NCBI GenBank assembly: GCA_902774215.1
Contig: CACYHU010000073.1
Span: 1-33,130, forward strand
DNA length: 33,130 nt
Source: an uncultured Chloroflexota bacterium
GTDB lineage: Bacteria; Chloroflexota; Anaerolineae; Anaerolineales; Anaerolineaceae
Reading direction: 5' to 3'
A program made the translations under genes and the position numbers. Positions 1-7,736 of this stretch are shown here, one piece after another. The notes beneath the pieces were generated by a model. That model did not search any database. It worked only from the letters and a program-made list of their open reading frames with translations, and was not told the DNA's origin. Within the stretch, counting starts at the first letter, position 1. Each line of letters starts with the position of its first letter.

Positions 1-2
1 TT

Positions 3-227
3 GGGAATAAAGTTGAGAATAATGTTTTGATAAAAAAACCTCTGAACGCAAGGAGACAAAAAATCATTTCCGAGATGCGTGATAATCCAAATGTAACAAC
101 AGCGGAACTTCATGTTATCCTGCAAATCAGTGAAACCGCAATAGAAAACAATATTTCATTTCTGAAGGAAAATGGTTTTATCGAAAGGGTTGGTGCCAAA
201 AAAAACGGGTATTGGAAAGTGCTTTGA
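3..227 (+). CDS. C-terminal end of a winged-helix regulator (AlbA_2/RecG-like ATP-binding family), partial
   Basis: The frame is open to the left edge of the window, so this is the tail of a gene that starts outside. The visible 74 residues form a compact winged helix: an N-R-R-Q-K-I-I stretch, a T-T-A-E-L helix, the recognition region around S-E-T-A-I-E-N-N-I, then the wing ending F-I-E-R-V-G-A-K-K-N-G-Y-W-K-V-L. This ending is characteristic of transcriptional regulators with an N-terminal AlbA_2 (Schlafen-like) domain and a HATPase-like middle. Those parts lie outside the window, so the family name rests only on the tail. An internal TTG at position 27 could act as a start for a short protein, but no ribosome site precedes it and the upstream codons read on without a stop. 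No terminator hairpin with a T-run follows. Confidence 0.6.
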   Translation, partial: GNKVENNVLIKKPLNARRQKIISEMRDNPNVTTAELHVILQISETAIENNISFLKENGFIERVGAKKNGYWKVL

Positions 228-460
228 ATTCTTTATCAAAATAAGTCAAAATGGAGAAGATCCGCAAGGATCACCGGTATTGCAGTGAAATAAACTGTTG
301 CCTTGCCTGATCAGAGTAAATCGTTACTGCGAATATGCTCTGAAACTTTGAGAATGGCTTGAAATTATTGGTCTGACTGTTATATCTGTCTGCTGAAAAA
401 AATGAGGAACAGAATCTGGAAGGATAGAAACGTATTCGTGGTATACTGTCGTAATCTATA
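228..460. other. intergenic stretch without recognisable gene
   Basis: I see no convincing coding region. A short perfect hairpin (GATCC, loop GCAA, GGATC) lies at 259-272 but has no T-run. The rest is AT-rich and of unknown use, and leads directly into the dispersed repeat that starts near 461. Confidence 0.4.
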
Positions 461-641
461 AAAAGGTAACCACCGCATTTTGCGGGTGAGTCAAAAAAAG
501 AGCCCGATAACACAGCGGGGGCACGGGGGCTGCAAGCCCCCGGAAATCAGGCGCGGGCCGTGTCTTTCTCAAACACACAAACTATCGATCCTGCGCCTTG
601 CGAAGCATGCCCTCCGGAATGCAAAGTAAGCTCTTATAATA
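461..641 (+). repeat. dispersed intergenic repeat, copy A (middle module only)
   Basis: About 180 bases match 31163-31344 closely over their whole length, with scattered substitutions and 1-2 base indels. Shared landmarks are GGTAACCACCGC versus GGTGACCACCGC, the CACAGCGGGGG block, CGGAAATCAGGCGCGGG, CGCCTTGCGAAGCAT and CCTCCGGAATGCAAAG. The unit ends in CTCTTATAATAG, giving a perfect TATAAT at 635-640 upstream of the dipeptidase gene; no good -35 box accompanies it, so promoter activity is only a possibility. In copy C the same module sits between two further modules; here it stands alone. Confidence 0.85.
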
Positions 642-717
642 GAATTTGTGTTAACGGTACACAGTGGCAACCATTACACAACTCTAAATAATCAAAAATC
701 AAAAAAAGGCGGAAAAG

Positions 718-2103
718 ATGATCGAGAAAATTCGTAAAGCTTTTGAAAACTATCAGCAGGAAATGCTGGATGACCTGGCGTCGCTTATCGCTATTGACAG
801 CTCCGGCGAAGAACCTTCCGGGGAAGGGATGCCTTTCGGGGAAGGTCCCGCAAAAGCCCTGGACTGCTTTCTGAAAATTGCCCGGCGTATGGGTTTCGAA
901 ACAGACAATGTTGACAATTACGCGGGTGTTGTGAGCTATGGTGATGGTAAGGAAACTGTCGGTGTACTCGCACATCTGGATGTCGTCCCCGCAGGCAAGG
1001 GCTGGACAACGGATCCCTTTGAAATGGTCATCAGAGACGGCAATATGTACGGCCGCGGTGTGATCGACGACAAAGGCCCCGCGGTCGCGGCACTTTACGG
1101 TCTTCGCATCATCCGTGACCTGGGAATTCCGCTCAAACGCGGTCTGCAGCTGATCGTCGGGACCAACGAAGAGAATGGTTCAAAGTGCATGGAATATTAC
1201 GTTGCCCACCGTCAGCCCCCGACACTCGGCTTCACGCCGGACGCTTCCTACCCGCTGATCCACGGTGAAAAAGGCAGCTTCTGGGCAAAAATGTTCTTCG
1301 ATAAAGAGGAACTGCCGATCCTGACAATGGAAGCCGGTGAGGTTTTCAATGCGGTCCCGGCAGAATGTACCGTGATCCTGGATGGTTCTGTTGACATCGA
1401 TGTCCTCCAGGCTTCCGCTGATAAGGGTTTTTCCGAAGGTTACCCGGTAACGGTCCAAAAGACACCGGAGGGAAATATCTGCATGGTGGTCAAAGGTAAG
1501 GCTGCCCACGGTTCCATGCCTTATCTGGGTGTCAATGCCATCGTCTCCTCCGCCATGATCCTCTGTGACGCGCTCGGTGAAAAAGCCGGGAAACTGCTCC
1601 ATTTCGTCAGGGATGTGATTGGCCGCGATCCTTACGGCAAGACCGCCGGTGTTTACTTCAAAGATGACAACGGAGAACTGACCCTGAACCTGGGACTGCT
1701 GCGCTTTGAAAACGGTGAAGGCTGGCTTGGGATCGATATCCGCTTCCCCGTGACCGGAACAGGTGCCTATGCTGCGGGATTGTTCCATGCAATGGCTGAC
1801 AAATACGGTGCCCGTGTCCAGATCCCGACGCCCTCCGAACCGCACTTCGTCCCGGAAGACAGTGAGCTGGTGACTACGCTGCTGCAGGTTTACCGTGACG
1901 TCACCGGGGAACAAAACGCAGGATCAATGACAATCGGCGGCGGGACCTATGCCCGTCACGTAGGGAAAAAGATCGTCGCCTTCGGCCCGGAATTCGGAGA
2001 TACCGATTATCATATGCACAACGCCGATGAATTTTATCCGCTGGAAGAGTATATAAAGCACTGTGTGATCTGCACAATGGGAATGCTGCGCCTCGCGGAA
2101 TAA
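718..2103 (+). CDS. pepV: M20 family dipeptidase, PepV/Sapep type
   Basis: Cytosolic zinc dipeptidase that cleaves dipeptides released by peptide uptake or proteolysis; 461 residues, the usual PepV length of about 460-470. Expected di-zinc ligands and catalytic residues of the family are visible: His86 in A-H-L-D-V-V-P-A-G, Asp118 in G-R-G-V-I-D-D-K-G, Glu151 and Glu152 in T-N-E-E-N-G, Asp175 in T-P-D-A-S-Y-P, and a C-terminal His434 in H-N-A-D-E. The lid domain lies between about residues 185 and 380. The ATG is preceded by a purine-rich AGGCGG at suitable distance. The gene stands alone, flanked by repeat copies A and B and followed by a terminator. PepV from lactobacilli is the best-described relative; substrate range here is inferred. 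Confidence 0.93.
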   Translation: MIEKIRKAFENYQQEMLDDLASLIAIDSSGEEPSGEGMPFGEGPAKALDCFLKIARRMGFETDNVDNYAGVVSYGDGKETVGVLAHLDVVPAGKGWTTDPFEMVIRDGNMYGRGVIDDKGPAVAALYGLRIIRDLGIPLKRGLQLIVGTNEENGSKCMEYYVAHRQPPTLGFTPDASYPLIHGEKGSFWAKMFFDKEELPILTMEAGEVFNAVPAECTVILDGSVDIDVLQASADKGFSEGYPVTVQKTPEGNICMVVKGKAAHGSMPYLGVNAIVSSAMILCDALGEKAGKLLHFVRDVIGRDPYGKTAGVYFKDDNGELTLNLGLLRFENGEGWLGIDIRFPVTGTGAYAAGLFHAMADKYGARVQIPTPSEPHFVPEDSELVTTLLQVYRDVTGEQNAGSMTIGGGTYARHVGKKIVAFGPEFGDTDYHMHNADEFYPLEEYIKHCVICTMGMLRLAE

Positions 2104-2161
2104 TGGAAAATTATCATTTTCATAGTTCAATTTTCAATTAATATGACGCTTCGCGTCTTGG

Positions 2162-2195
2162 GGCTGTCGCACTTGATATGTACGACAGCCTTTTT
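2162..2195 (+). terminator. rho-independent terminator after the dipeptidase gene
   Basis: Stem GGCTGTCG (2162-2169) and CGACAGCC (2183-2190), 13-base loop, followed at once by TTTTT. The right arm and T-run are also the first bases of repeat copy B; the same bases in copy C (31127-31150) again form a hairpin with T-run, so this repeat module carries terminator-like structure. Confidence 0.8.
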
Positions 2196-2587
2196 CAGAA
2201 ATACCATCAAAAGAAAATACTCAGCAATGGCGGGCGGGCAGCAGATCTTACCGGGGCCGGTCGATCTGACCTTCAGTCACTCGCCAGCTTTGATGCTTTC
2301 TAAATAACGCGAAACGGCTCATCTTTTGTTTTGGGAAATCATCTGAATAATCGTATCTTCAACGAAGTGATTCAGCAGCTTATACAGTGGTGTCGGGGGA
2401 CACGCGCTGAGCTCACGCGTGTTCCCCGACTGAATTATCCGGGACGTGGGAATCACTTTCGGAGGCTGCTGACGTTTATTCCGCGTTCCTGCGAAGCACT
2501 CCCTCCCGATGGCTTTTCAAATTTATAATTTGCTGCAGCTCCGGAAATCAGACGCGGCCTGCGGCTTTTGTAAACACACGAACTGAT
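2181..2587 (+). repeat. dispersed intergenic repeat, copy B (first and third modules plus a piece of the middle one)
   Basis: Positions 2181-2213 are identical to 31136-31168 (33 bases). Copy B then jumps directly to the third module (about 2216-2540, matching 31345-31705), omitting the 180-base middle module present in copy C. Its right end (about 2537-2587, CTCCGGAAATCAGACGCGG onward) matches the inside of the middle module (about 31241-31288). A near-perfect hairpin lies at about 2396-2427 (GGGGACACGCG against CGCGTGTTCCCC), and is kept in a degenerate form in copy C. No protein is supported here. Confidence 0.85.
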
Positions 2588-2602
2588 ATATACGATAAGT
2601 AC

Positions 2603-4558
2603 TTACTGCGGTTTGGCAAAAACGACACGGCGATTGAGATATCCTCCCTCGACAGATTCATTTTCACAAGTGAGCAGGATCAGAGATCCCGGTTCATTCT
2701 CCGCAGCAGAAGCGATTTCCGTAAATCCATAAGGTTCGACTGATTCATTTGCATACACGGTGAAAGACATCAGCTCATTATCCGCACTGCGGACAAAGAT
2801 TTTGTCGTTCTCCTCGAGCAAAGCCAGCAAAGCGAAGGGACCGTACGTATCGCTGTCCAGCGTATTATGCGCCGCGATAACACTGTATCCCTCTCCGGGA
2901 AGCGCACTGCCTTCCAGTACACCGGCCTCTTCACCCAGCCATTCCACAGACCAGGTATTATCAACCTTCGGGATCAGGGTCAGTTCCGCTGCCACATCAA
3001 ACCGCGGGATCTGCAGGGTCATTCCCAGCGCTGAATAATCATGCTCCCGTGAACCGGCGGATAATGCTGCCGGACCGCCGGAAGTGAACCCGGTTTCAGG
3101 CAGACGGCAGTCTTCACAGGTGATCGGGAAGAATCCATGCCCGTCCGGTTCTTCGATCGGATTCGCGAAGGCTTTGATACGCCAGCAAGCTCCGTTTTCA
3201 TCAACATCGGCCATATCCTTCCATTCTCCCTGAGCTGTCTTATAAAAACTCTGACCGGGATCGATCTGAAGACGATACGAGGGGTTTTCTTCTTCAGAAG
3301 AATTCATTTCGACTCCCAACATTGTAGTCTGCCCAAACGACAAAACAACCGAGAAGCGCTCACCGGGATTAACATATGCCTTTTTACTCAGGTCTGCGGT
3401 TTGGAAACCCATGAAATCGGTATGTGCCTGTCCGGAAGCGGCAAGAGTACCGCTTTCGGGATCATTGGGATCACTAAGTCCGGTATAGACATTGATCGTA
3501 TAATCAGCAGGATTATCTTCGAATTCCGCAAAACCGACAGCATCAACGGTTATCGGTCTGCCGGTGGTATTGATGAAGACATTGGCTGCTTTCGTTTTTT
3601 CGCCCGGCATGTACACAGCCTTCTCATCCGGGTAATCAACCTTCACTGAGCCGTCATACTGGAAGTTATATTGATAGGTTTTTGGATCCTGCAGGGTGAA
3701 TACGCCCAATTCGCTCAAATATGAAATATCCAGACTGTCATATGAAACATAAAAGAATCCTTTATTTCCCCAATCATCACCCCAGCTGTTCTGGACGATC
3801 CAGGCGCCGTCAATTTTTGGTATCGCATCGTCCGTTTTCTTCCTGGAATTGGACTTGTGGGCAAAATTCTCATTCAAAATGCCGTCATCCCAGCCGATGA
3901 CCGTTACCGCATGATTGGAAGGACGCCATACATCCGCATAAAAATGTGTAAAACTTCTGGTCTCAGCATCATAGTCCGAGGCAAACAATTTCCCATTCAT
4001 ATGCAGTGAGACACCTACAGCGCCGTGTTCCTGAAGAAATTTTTTGATAAGCCGGATCCTGTAATCCCGGTACTCTGTTCTTGACATTCCATCGGGCAGG
4101 AATTCAGGGTTAAGCTCACCTGGAAACATCGAGCGAACGAATTGAAATGACCGCAGAATAAAGATATCCGTATAAGCGATCGCGTCATCATATGGTTTAT
4201 GATCAGGGTTCCAGTGCTGCTTTCCTTTATCATCTTTGCTGTAACCGTCTCGTACATTTTGATACGGTGCCGTTTTTTCGGAAGCAATACCTGACCATGT
4301 GCTGAAATGCAAAGCGGCATCGATCACATTGCCACCGGTGTCCGGCCAGTTTTTCCTGTAATCTTCATTGACGATCTGATCACCTGCAGTGTTACCCAGC
4401 GGATCATCCACTCTGTTATATCTGAAATACGCAAGATGGCCGGGGGATAATTCTGCAACCGGTCCCAGCCTGTAATAAGTCTGTTTTGCATAGGAGTATT
4501 CAGCCGCGGTCGTTGATGAGAATGCCCAACAGGTTCCGGCTGGTTCCTGACTTTTCAT
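2603..4558 (-). CDS. papain-like (C1) protease with lectin-like domain, LPETG motif and C-terminal sortase domain
   Basis: The 651 readable residues have three parts. Residues 1-300 are a papain-fold protease: Gln4 (oxyanion), catalytic Cys10 in G-T-C-W-A-F, His216 in N-H-A-V-T-V-I-G-W-D, Asn257 in Q-N-S-W-G-D-D-W-G. Residues about 315-465 resemble the lectin-like domain that follows C1 proteases in surface proteins. After an acidic linker comes L-P-E-T-G-F at 486-491, then a sortase domain (about 518-649) with His564, Cys631 in L-L-T-C and Arg643/644. The last 165 residues align without gaps up to the active-site Arg with the end of the 18203-22795 protein, roughly 45% identical by hand count. 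There is no C-terminal membrane helix. The ATG at 4558 has an AGAAGG ribosome site 7 bases upstream, but this start omits any signal peptide, and the frame reads upstream to a TGA at 4616-4618; the true 5' end is probably damaged. Function inferred: surface protease attached by its own sortase module. Confidence 0.88.
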   Translation of the reverse strand: MKSQEPAGTCWAFSSTTAAEYSYAKQTYYRLGPVAELSPGHLAYFRYNRVDDPLGNTAGDQIVNEDYRKNWPDTGGNVIDAALHFSTWSGIASEKTAPYQNVRDGYSKDDKGKQHWNPDHKPYDDAIAYTDIFILRSFQFVRSMFPGELNPEFLPDGMSRTEYRDYRIRLIKKFLQEHGAVGVSLHMNGKLFASDYDAETRSFTHFYADVWRPSNHAVTVIGWDDGILNENFAHKSNSRKKTDDAIPKIDGAWIVQNSWGDDWGNKGFFYVSYDSLDISYLSELGVFTLQDPKTYQYNFQYDGSVKVDYPDEKAVYMPGEKTKAANVFINTTGRPITVDAVGFAEFEDNPADYTINVYTGLSDPNDPESGTLAASGQAHTDFMGFQTADLSKKAYVNPGERFSVVLSFGQTTMLGVEMNSSEEENPSYRLQIDPGQSFYKTAQGEWKDMADVDENGACWRIKAFANPIEEPDGHGFFPITCEDCRLPETGFTSGGPAALSAGSREHDYSALGMTLQIPRFDVAAELTLIPKVDNTWSVEWLGEEAGVLEGSALPGEGYSVIAAHNTLDSDTYGPFALLALLEENDKIFVRSADNELMSFTVYANESVEPYGFTEIASAAENEPGSLILLTCENESVEGGYLNRRVVFAKPQ

Positions 4559-4690
4559 GCGTATGCCTTCTGCCCAATCCTGCTCATCAGAACGGTAAGA
4601 TAAATGTTCAGGGTCTCACCCCTGCGCTGCTGTTTCCATCGTAATAACAATAGTATTATAACCCGACATCATAAACGCTTTCAACCTCAT
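4559..4690 (-). other. probable broken 5' end of the papain/sortase gene
   Basis: The protease frame continues upstream of 4558 for 19 codons (reading D-P-E-H-L-S-Y-R-S-D-E-Q-D-W-A-E-G-I-R) and then meets TGA at 4616-4618. This looks like the normal lead-in to a papain domain. Beyond the stop the same frame has an ATG at 4688-4690 (M-R-L-K), and another frame shows a short hydrophobic run V-I-I-L-L-L-L. This could be a decayed signal peptide. It could also be a sequencing error. I cannot rebuild one clean signal peptide by a single change. Confidence 0.4.
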
Positions 4691-4750
4691 TCAGTCCGGG
4701 ATTTCGTCCGCATCCTCAGGCGGCATCTTAATCGAACTTTGAACTTTATT

Positions 4751-4792
4751 AAAACAGTGATCCGCCGAACTGATTCGGCGGATCACTGTTTT
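4751..4792 (-). terminator. terminator downstream of tRNA-Pro
   Basis: A perfect 19-base inverted repeat (4751-4769 and 4774-4792, loop CTGA), with arms that begin and end in AAAA/TTTT. It lies just past the 3' end of the minus-strand tRNA and could work in both directions. Confidence 0.8.
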
Positions 4793-4814
4793 CCCGGCTA
4801 AAAGAAACTTTTTG

Positions 4815-4889
4815 TCGGGGCACTGGGATTTGAACCCAGGGCCTCTTGCACCCCATGCAAGCGCGCTAGCCGGGCTGCGCCATGCCCCG
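4815..4889 (-). tRNA. tRNA-Pro (anticodon GGG)
   Basis: A 75-base cloverleaf on the minus strand: acceptor CGGGGCA/TGCCCCG with discriminator A, D stem GCGC/GCGC, anticodon stem CTTGC/GCAAG with loop ATGGGGT (anticodon GGG, reading CCC), T stem CTGGG/CCCAG with loop TTCAAAT. No CCA is encoded, so it must be added after transcription. Confidence 0.95.
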
Positions 4890-4902
4890 TACAACAGTCA
4901 CT

Positions 4903-4930
4903 ATTATACACGGATTTCAAAAAAATGCAA
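4903..4930 (-). promoter_or_regulatory. sigma-70-type promoter of tRNA-Pro
   Basis: On the minus strand, -35 TTGCAT (4925-4930), 16-base spacer, -10 TATAAT (4903-4908), placed about 14 bases before the mature tRNA 5' end. Confidence 0.65.
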
Positions 4931-5088
4931 ATCTTTCCATGATTTTTATGTCATGTAGTGACCTTAATTACCAATTTTGTGTAATAATTAGAGGACAAAA
5001 AAATCGCGCGCCGTTTCTGATGATTTGCCTGCGAGCATAAATCAAAATGGGACGATTCTTTTGAACCAAGAAAGAGACGAGGTGAAAT

Positions 5089-5853
5089 ATGCAGATTTTT
5101 GCTCACAGAGGTTTCTCTTCACAATATCCGGAAAATACGATGACCGCTTTCCGCAAAGCTCTGGAAGTCGGTGCCGACGGCATTGAATTTGACGCACGCA
5201 TGACACAGGACGGCAAACTCATTGTCATGCACGACCCGACCGTTGATCGCACCACCAACGGGAAAGGCAAAGTACGTGACCTGACATATGCTGAAATTTA
5301 CGGTCTGGATGCCGGTATTAAAAAAGGTGTGGTATTTGAAAATGAGCGCATCCCCGTACTGGAACAGGTCTTTGATGAACTGGGCGGGAAATTCCTCCTC
5401 AACGTGGAATTGTGCAATTACGAGGAAAGTGATAACCGTATGCTCGCGAACCAGACCGTGGAACTGATCGAAAAATATAAGCTGGTCGAGTCCGTCATCG
5501 TCTCATCTTTCCGCTTTAACAATCTCGTGTACGTCAAGGACAAGAATCCCAATATCTCCTGTGCCCTGCTCGCGAAACAGGGGCTCCTCGGCACATTCGC
5601 CCGCAATCTGCTGAACCACTCCGTATCTGTTGACGCACTGCATCCCTTTTATACCGATGCGTCCTCCGGATTGATCCGGCGGGAACAGCAATGCGGCAGG
5701 AAGGTCCGCGCCTGGACCGTCAATGACCCCAGGGATATTCGTCACCTATACGAATCAGGAGTAGACGCTATCTTCACCGACGACCCCCTGAATGCTCGTG
5801 AATTCTACGACAGCGAAAAGCTGCTGAATGAAGATGCAAAGGCTGAAGCCTGA
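5089..5853 (+). CDS. ugpQ: glycerophosphodiester phosphodiesterase
   Basis: Hydrolyses glycerophosphodiesters to glycerol-3-phosphate and an alcohol. It has 254 residues, typical for the compact bacterial GDPD family. No signal peptide is visible, so it is probably cytosolic. Family residues are present: His6 and Arg7 in A-H-R-G, Glu15 in P-E-N-T, the metal pair Glu33 and Asp35 in G-I-E-F-D, and His48 in V-M-H-D-P-T-V-D-R-T-T. The C-terminal W-T-V-N and G-V-D-A-I-F-T-D-D-P blocks are also standard. The ATG follows GAGGTG at good spacing. It is a single gene, convergent with the HtrA gene, and the two share a terminator. No glycerol-phosphate transporter lies beside it. Confidence 0.93.
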   Translation: MQIFAHRGFSSQYPENTMTAFRKALEVGADGIEFDARMTQDGKLIVMHDPTVDRTTNGKGKVRDLTYAEIYGLDAGIKKGVVFENERIPVLEQVFDELGGKFLLNVELCNYEESDNRMLANQTVELIEKYKLVESVIVSSFRFNNLVYVKDKNPNISCALLAKQGLLGTFARNLLNHSVSVDALHPFYTDASSGLIRREQQCGRKVRAWTVNDPRDIRHLYESGVDAIFTDDPLNAREFYDSEKLLNEDAKAEA

Positions 5854-5900
5854 GCCGAAAGGATCTGAACCTGAGATTCCTCAGCTGAAATTTGAAAACA

Positions 5901-5937
5901 AAAAATCCCATTCGGTTATTTCACGAATGGGATTTTT
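5901..5937. terminator. bidirectional terminator between ugpQ and the HtrA gene
   Basis: Perfect 14-base arms (AAAAATCCCATTCG at 5901-5914, CGAATGGGATTTTT at 5924-5937) around a 9-base loop, with T-runs on either strand. The flanking genes converge on it. Confidence 0.88.
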
Positions 5938-5991
5938 CTTTGTCTCTCAGGTCCCGAGCCTTACAGCTCAAGCCTCATTTTATCAAACCTC

Positions 5992-7572
5992 TTATCTGGA
6001 CAGTGTATTCCCGAGCGTCAGGCGGAGGTCTTCGGTTTCACCGTCACGCAGGATCGTGACTGTCACACGTTCACCCGGAAGATGCTTTGCGATCTCGTCC
6101 TTCAGCTCCTGAACAGTGGAGACTTCCACACCGTCAAACATGGTGATGATGTCGCCTTCAACCATTCCGGCATCTTCGGCAGCGCTGTCTTCAATGACTG
6201 TGTTCACATACACGCCCACACCTTCATCGGAAAGCTCGGAGATATAAACACCAAGTGAGGCTTTGCCGGTTTCGGTCGGTTCTTCATCTTCGTCCTCATT
6301 TGCATGAGCTGCGTTCGCGGCACGCTGGGCCTGGTTCGGGCGGGCAGCGAGGGTCAGATCCACATCCATTTCCTTGCCGTCACGGATCAGATGCAGGGTG
6401 ATGGTGTCACCGATTGAGGTATTGGAGCTCAGGTAGGCAATAATGTCATCCATTCCCTTGACGTCACGGTCATTGATCTTTGTGATGATGTCACCGCCAG
6501 CCTTCACATAAACACCCTTTGAGATTTCCATATCTTCCGTTCCGGCAACGATACCGGCAGCTTCTGCAGGACTGTTGGGCTGGATGGTCTGGATCAGCGC
6601 ACCGCGCATGTCATGGTCAAGCTCAAGCTGGGCATTTGTTTCAGGAGTCAGTGCCACACCGCTGAAACCGATCCACGGATGCTGGTACTCACCGTCTTTG
6701 ATCAGGGCAGGGACCACACGCTTCACCAGGTTGGAAGGGATCGCGTAGCCGATACCCGCGGATGAGTAGGAGTAGGAAGAGAAGGCCATTACCACACCGA
6801 TCACTTCACCGTCAGCATTGATCAGGACACCGCCGGAGTTCCCCGGGTTGATGGAAGCATCCGTCTGAATGACATCCGGGATGGTATAGTTTCCGGTTCC
6901 GTCATTTTCACCCACAGCATAGCTGCGGCCGAGAGCAGAGATGATACCCTGTGTCATGGTGCCTGTCTGTCCCAGCGGATTGCCGAGGGCGGCAGCCAGT
7001 TCACCCGGTTTCAGGATGGAGGAGTCACCCATGGTGACAGGAGTCAGATCCGTCTTCGGGTTTTCCACTTCCAAAACAGCCAGGTCGCTGTCGGGATCAG
7101 CACCGATCACTTTGGCATCCCGCTTGATTCCATCGGAATAGGTGATGGTAACTTCCACCGCGTCTTCAATGACGTGGTTATTGGTCACAATATGTCCCTC
7201 TTCATCCCACACAAACCCGGTGCCGGAGCCATAAGTAAGCTGCGGTTCTTTTTCTTCCGGTTTGCTGTTGCGGCCGCGGCCGTTATCTTCCTGTTCAAAC
7301 TGTCGGAAGAATTCTTCAAACTCAGGCCCGAAGATATCGCCGAAATCAAAATTATCAATTTCGTAATTCGTGGTGCTTCCTTCAGCTTCCTTGGCAACGA
7401 AAACATAAACAACAGAAGGATTTATTTGTTCATAAAGATCAGCGAAAGAAGCTTTGGCTTCGTTGATAGCTTCAGTTTTTGAGCTGTCTGCAAAAACCGG
7501 CATCACGGCTGAGGCCAGCAGTGCAGTGATCACAAGTACAAACATCATAGAGTATTTTTTAGCAGTATTCAT
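5992..7572 (-). CDS. degP: HtrA/DegP-type serine protease with two PDZ domains
   Basis: Secreted or membrane-anchored quality-control protease. The N-terminus has a signal sequence (M-N-T-A-K-K, hydrophobic core about 9-24, A-D-S near 28-30). The trypsin-like domain carries His133 in T-N-N-H-V-I-E, Asp163 in D-S-D-L-A-V-L, Ser246 in N-P-G-N-S-G-G. Two PDZ domains follow (about 290-395 and 435-522), joined by a strongly acidic linker (E-D-E-D-E-E). At 526 residues with two PDZ repeats it resembles DegP/DegQ rather than one-PDZ DegS. The start has an AAGGAAAG ribosome site. The upstream region (7641-7690) carries spaced direct repeats suited to a response regulator, in line with the usual envelope-stress control of htrA; that link is an inference. 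It lies downstream of the ketopantoate reductase gene on the same strand, 164 bases away. Confidence 0.93.
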   Translation of the reverse strand: MNTAKKYSMMFVLVITALLASAVMPVFADSSKTEAINEAKASFADLYEQINPSVVYVFVAKEAEGSTTNYEIDNFDFGDIFGPEFEEFFRQFEQEDNGRGRNSKPEEKEPQLTYGSGTGFVWDEEGHIVTNNHVIEDAVEVTITYSDGIKRDAKVIGADPDSDLAVLEVENPKTDLTPVTMGDSSILKPGELAAALGNPLGQTGTMTQGIISALGRSYAVGENDGTGNYTIPDVIQTDASINPGNSGGVLINADGEVIGVVMAFSSYSYSSAGIGYAIPSNLVKRVVPALIKDGEYQHPWIGFSGVALTPETNAQLELDHDMRGALIQTIQPNSPAEAAGIVAGTEDMEISKGVYVKAGGDIITKINDRDVKGMDDIIAYLSSNTSIGDTITLHLIRDGKEMDVDLTLAARPNQAQRAANAAHANEDEDEEPTETGKASLGVYISELSDEGVGVYVNTVIEDSAAEDAGMVEGDIITMFDGVEVSTVQELKDEIAKHLPGERVTVTILRDGETEDLRLTLGNTLSR

Positions 7573-7640
7573 TTTACTTTCCTTTCCATGCAGACCTTCT
7601 ATCAGTCTGCCCGCAATAAATTGTAATTAATTAGATAATA

Positions 7641-7690
7641 CACAAACATTAGATTAACATTAGAATTCCATAGAATTTTTATGTTAATCG
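7641..7690 (-). promoter_or_regulatory. candidate operator upstream of the HtrA gene
   Basis: In 50 AT-rich bases there is an 11-base direct repeat (AACATTAGATT followed by AACATTAGA), a 10-base repeat (TAGAATTCCA followed by TAGAATTTTT) and a perfect 9-base inverted pair, GATTAACAT (7652-7660) and ATGTTAATC (7681-7689). Repeats at helical-turn spacing are typical of OmpR-family regulators. A 6-base hairpin (GCAGAC/GTCTGC, 7590-7610) lies between this region and the start codon. Confidence 0.45.
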
Positions 7691-7736
7691 TAACGGGGAA
7701 TTAATACAGTTTTAACCTGCCTCCTGCCCCGCTCCG

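Noticed and set aside
2331-2528. Short frame in repeat copy B, similar to a frame in copy C (31577-31768)
   Set aside because: The similarity follows from the DNA repeat. Substitutions between copies fall on all codon positions and no ribosome site is present.
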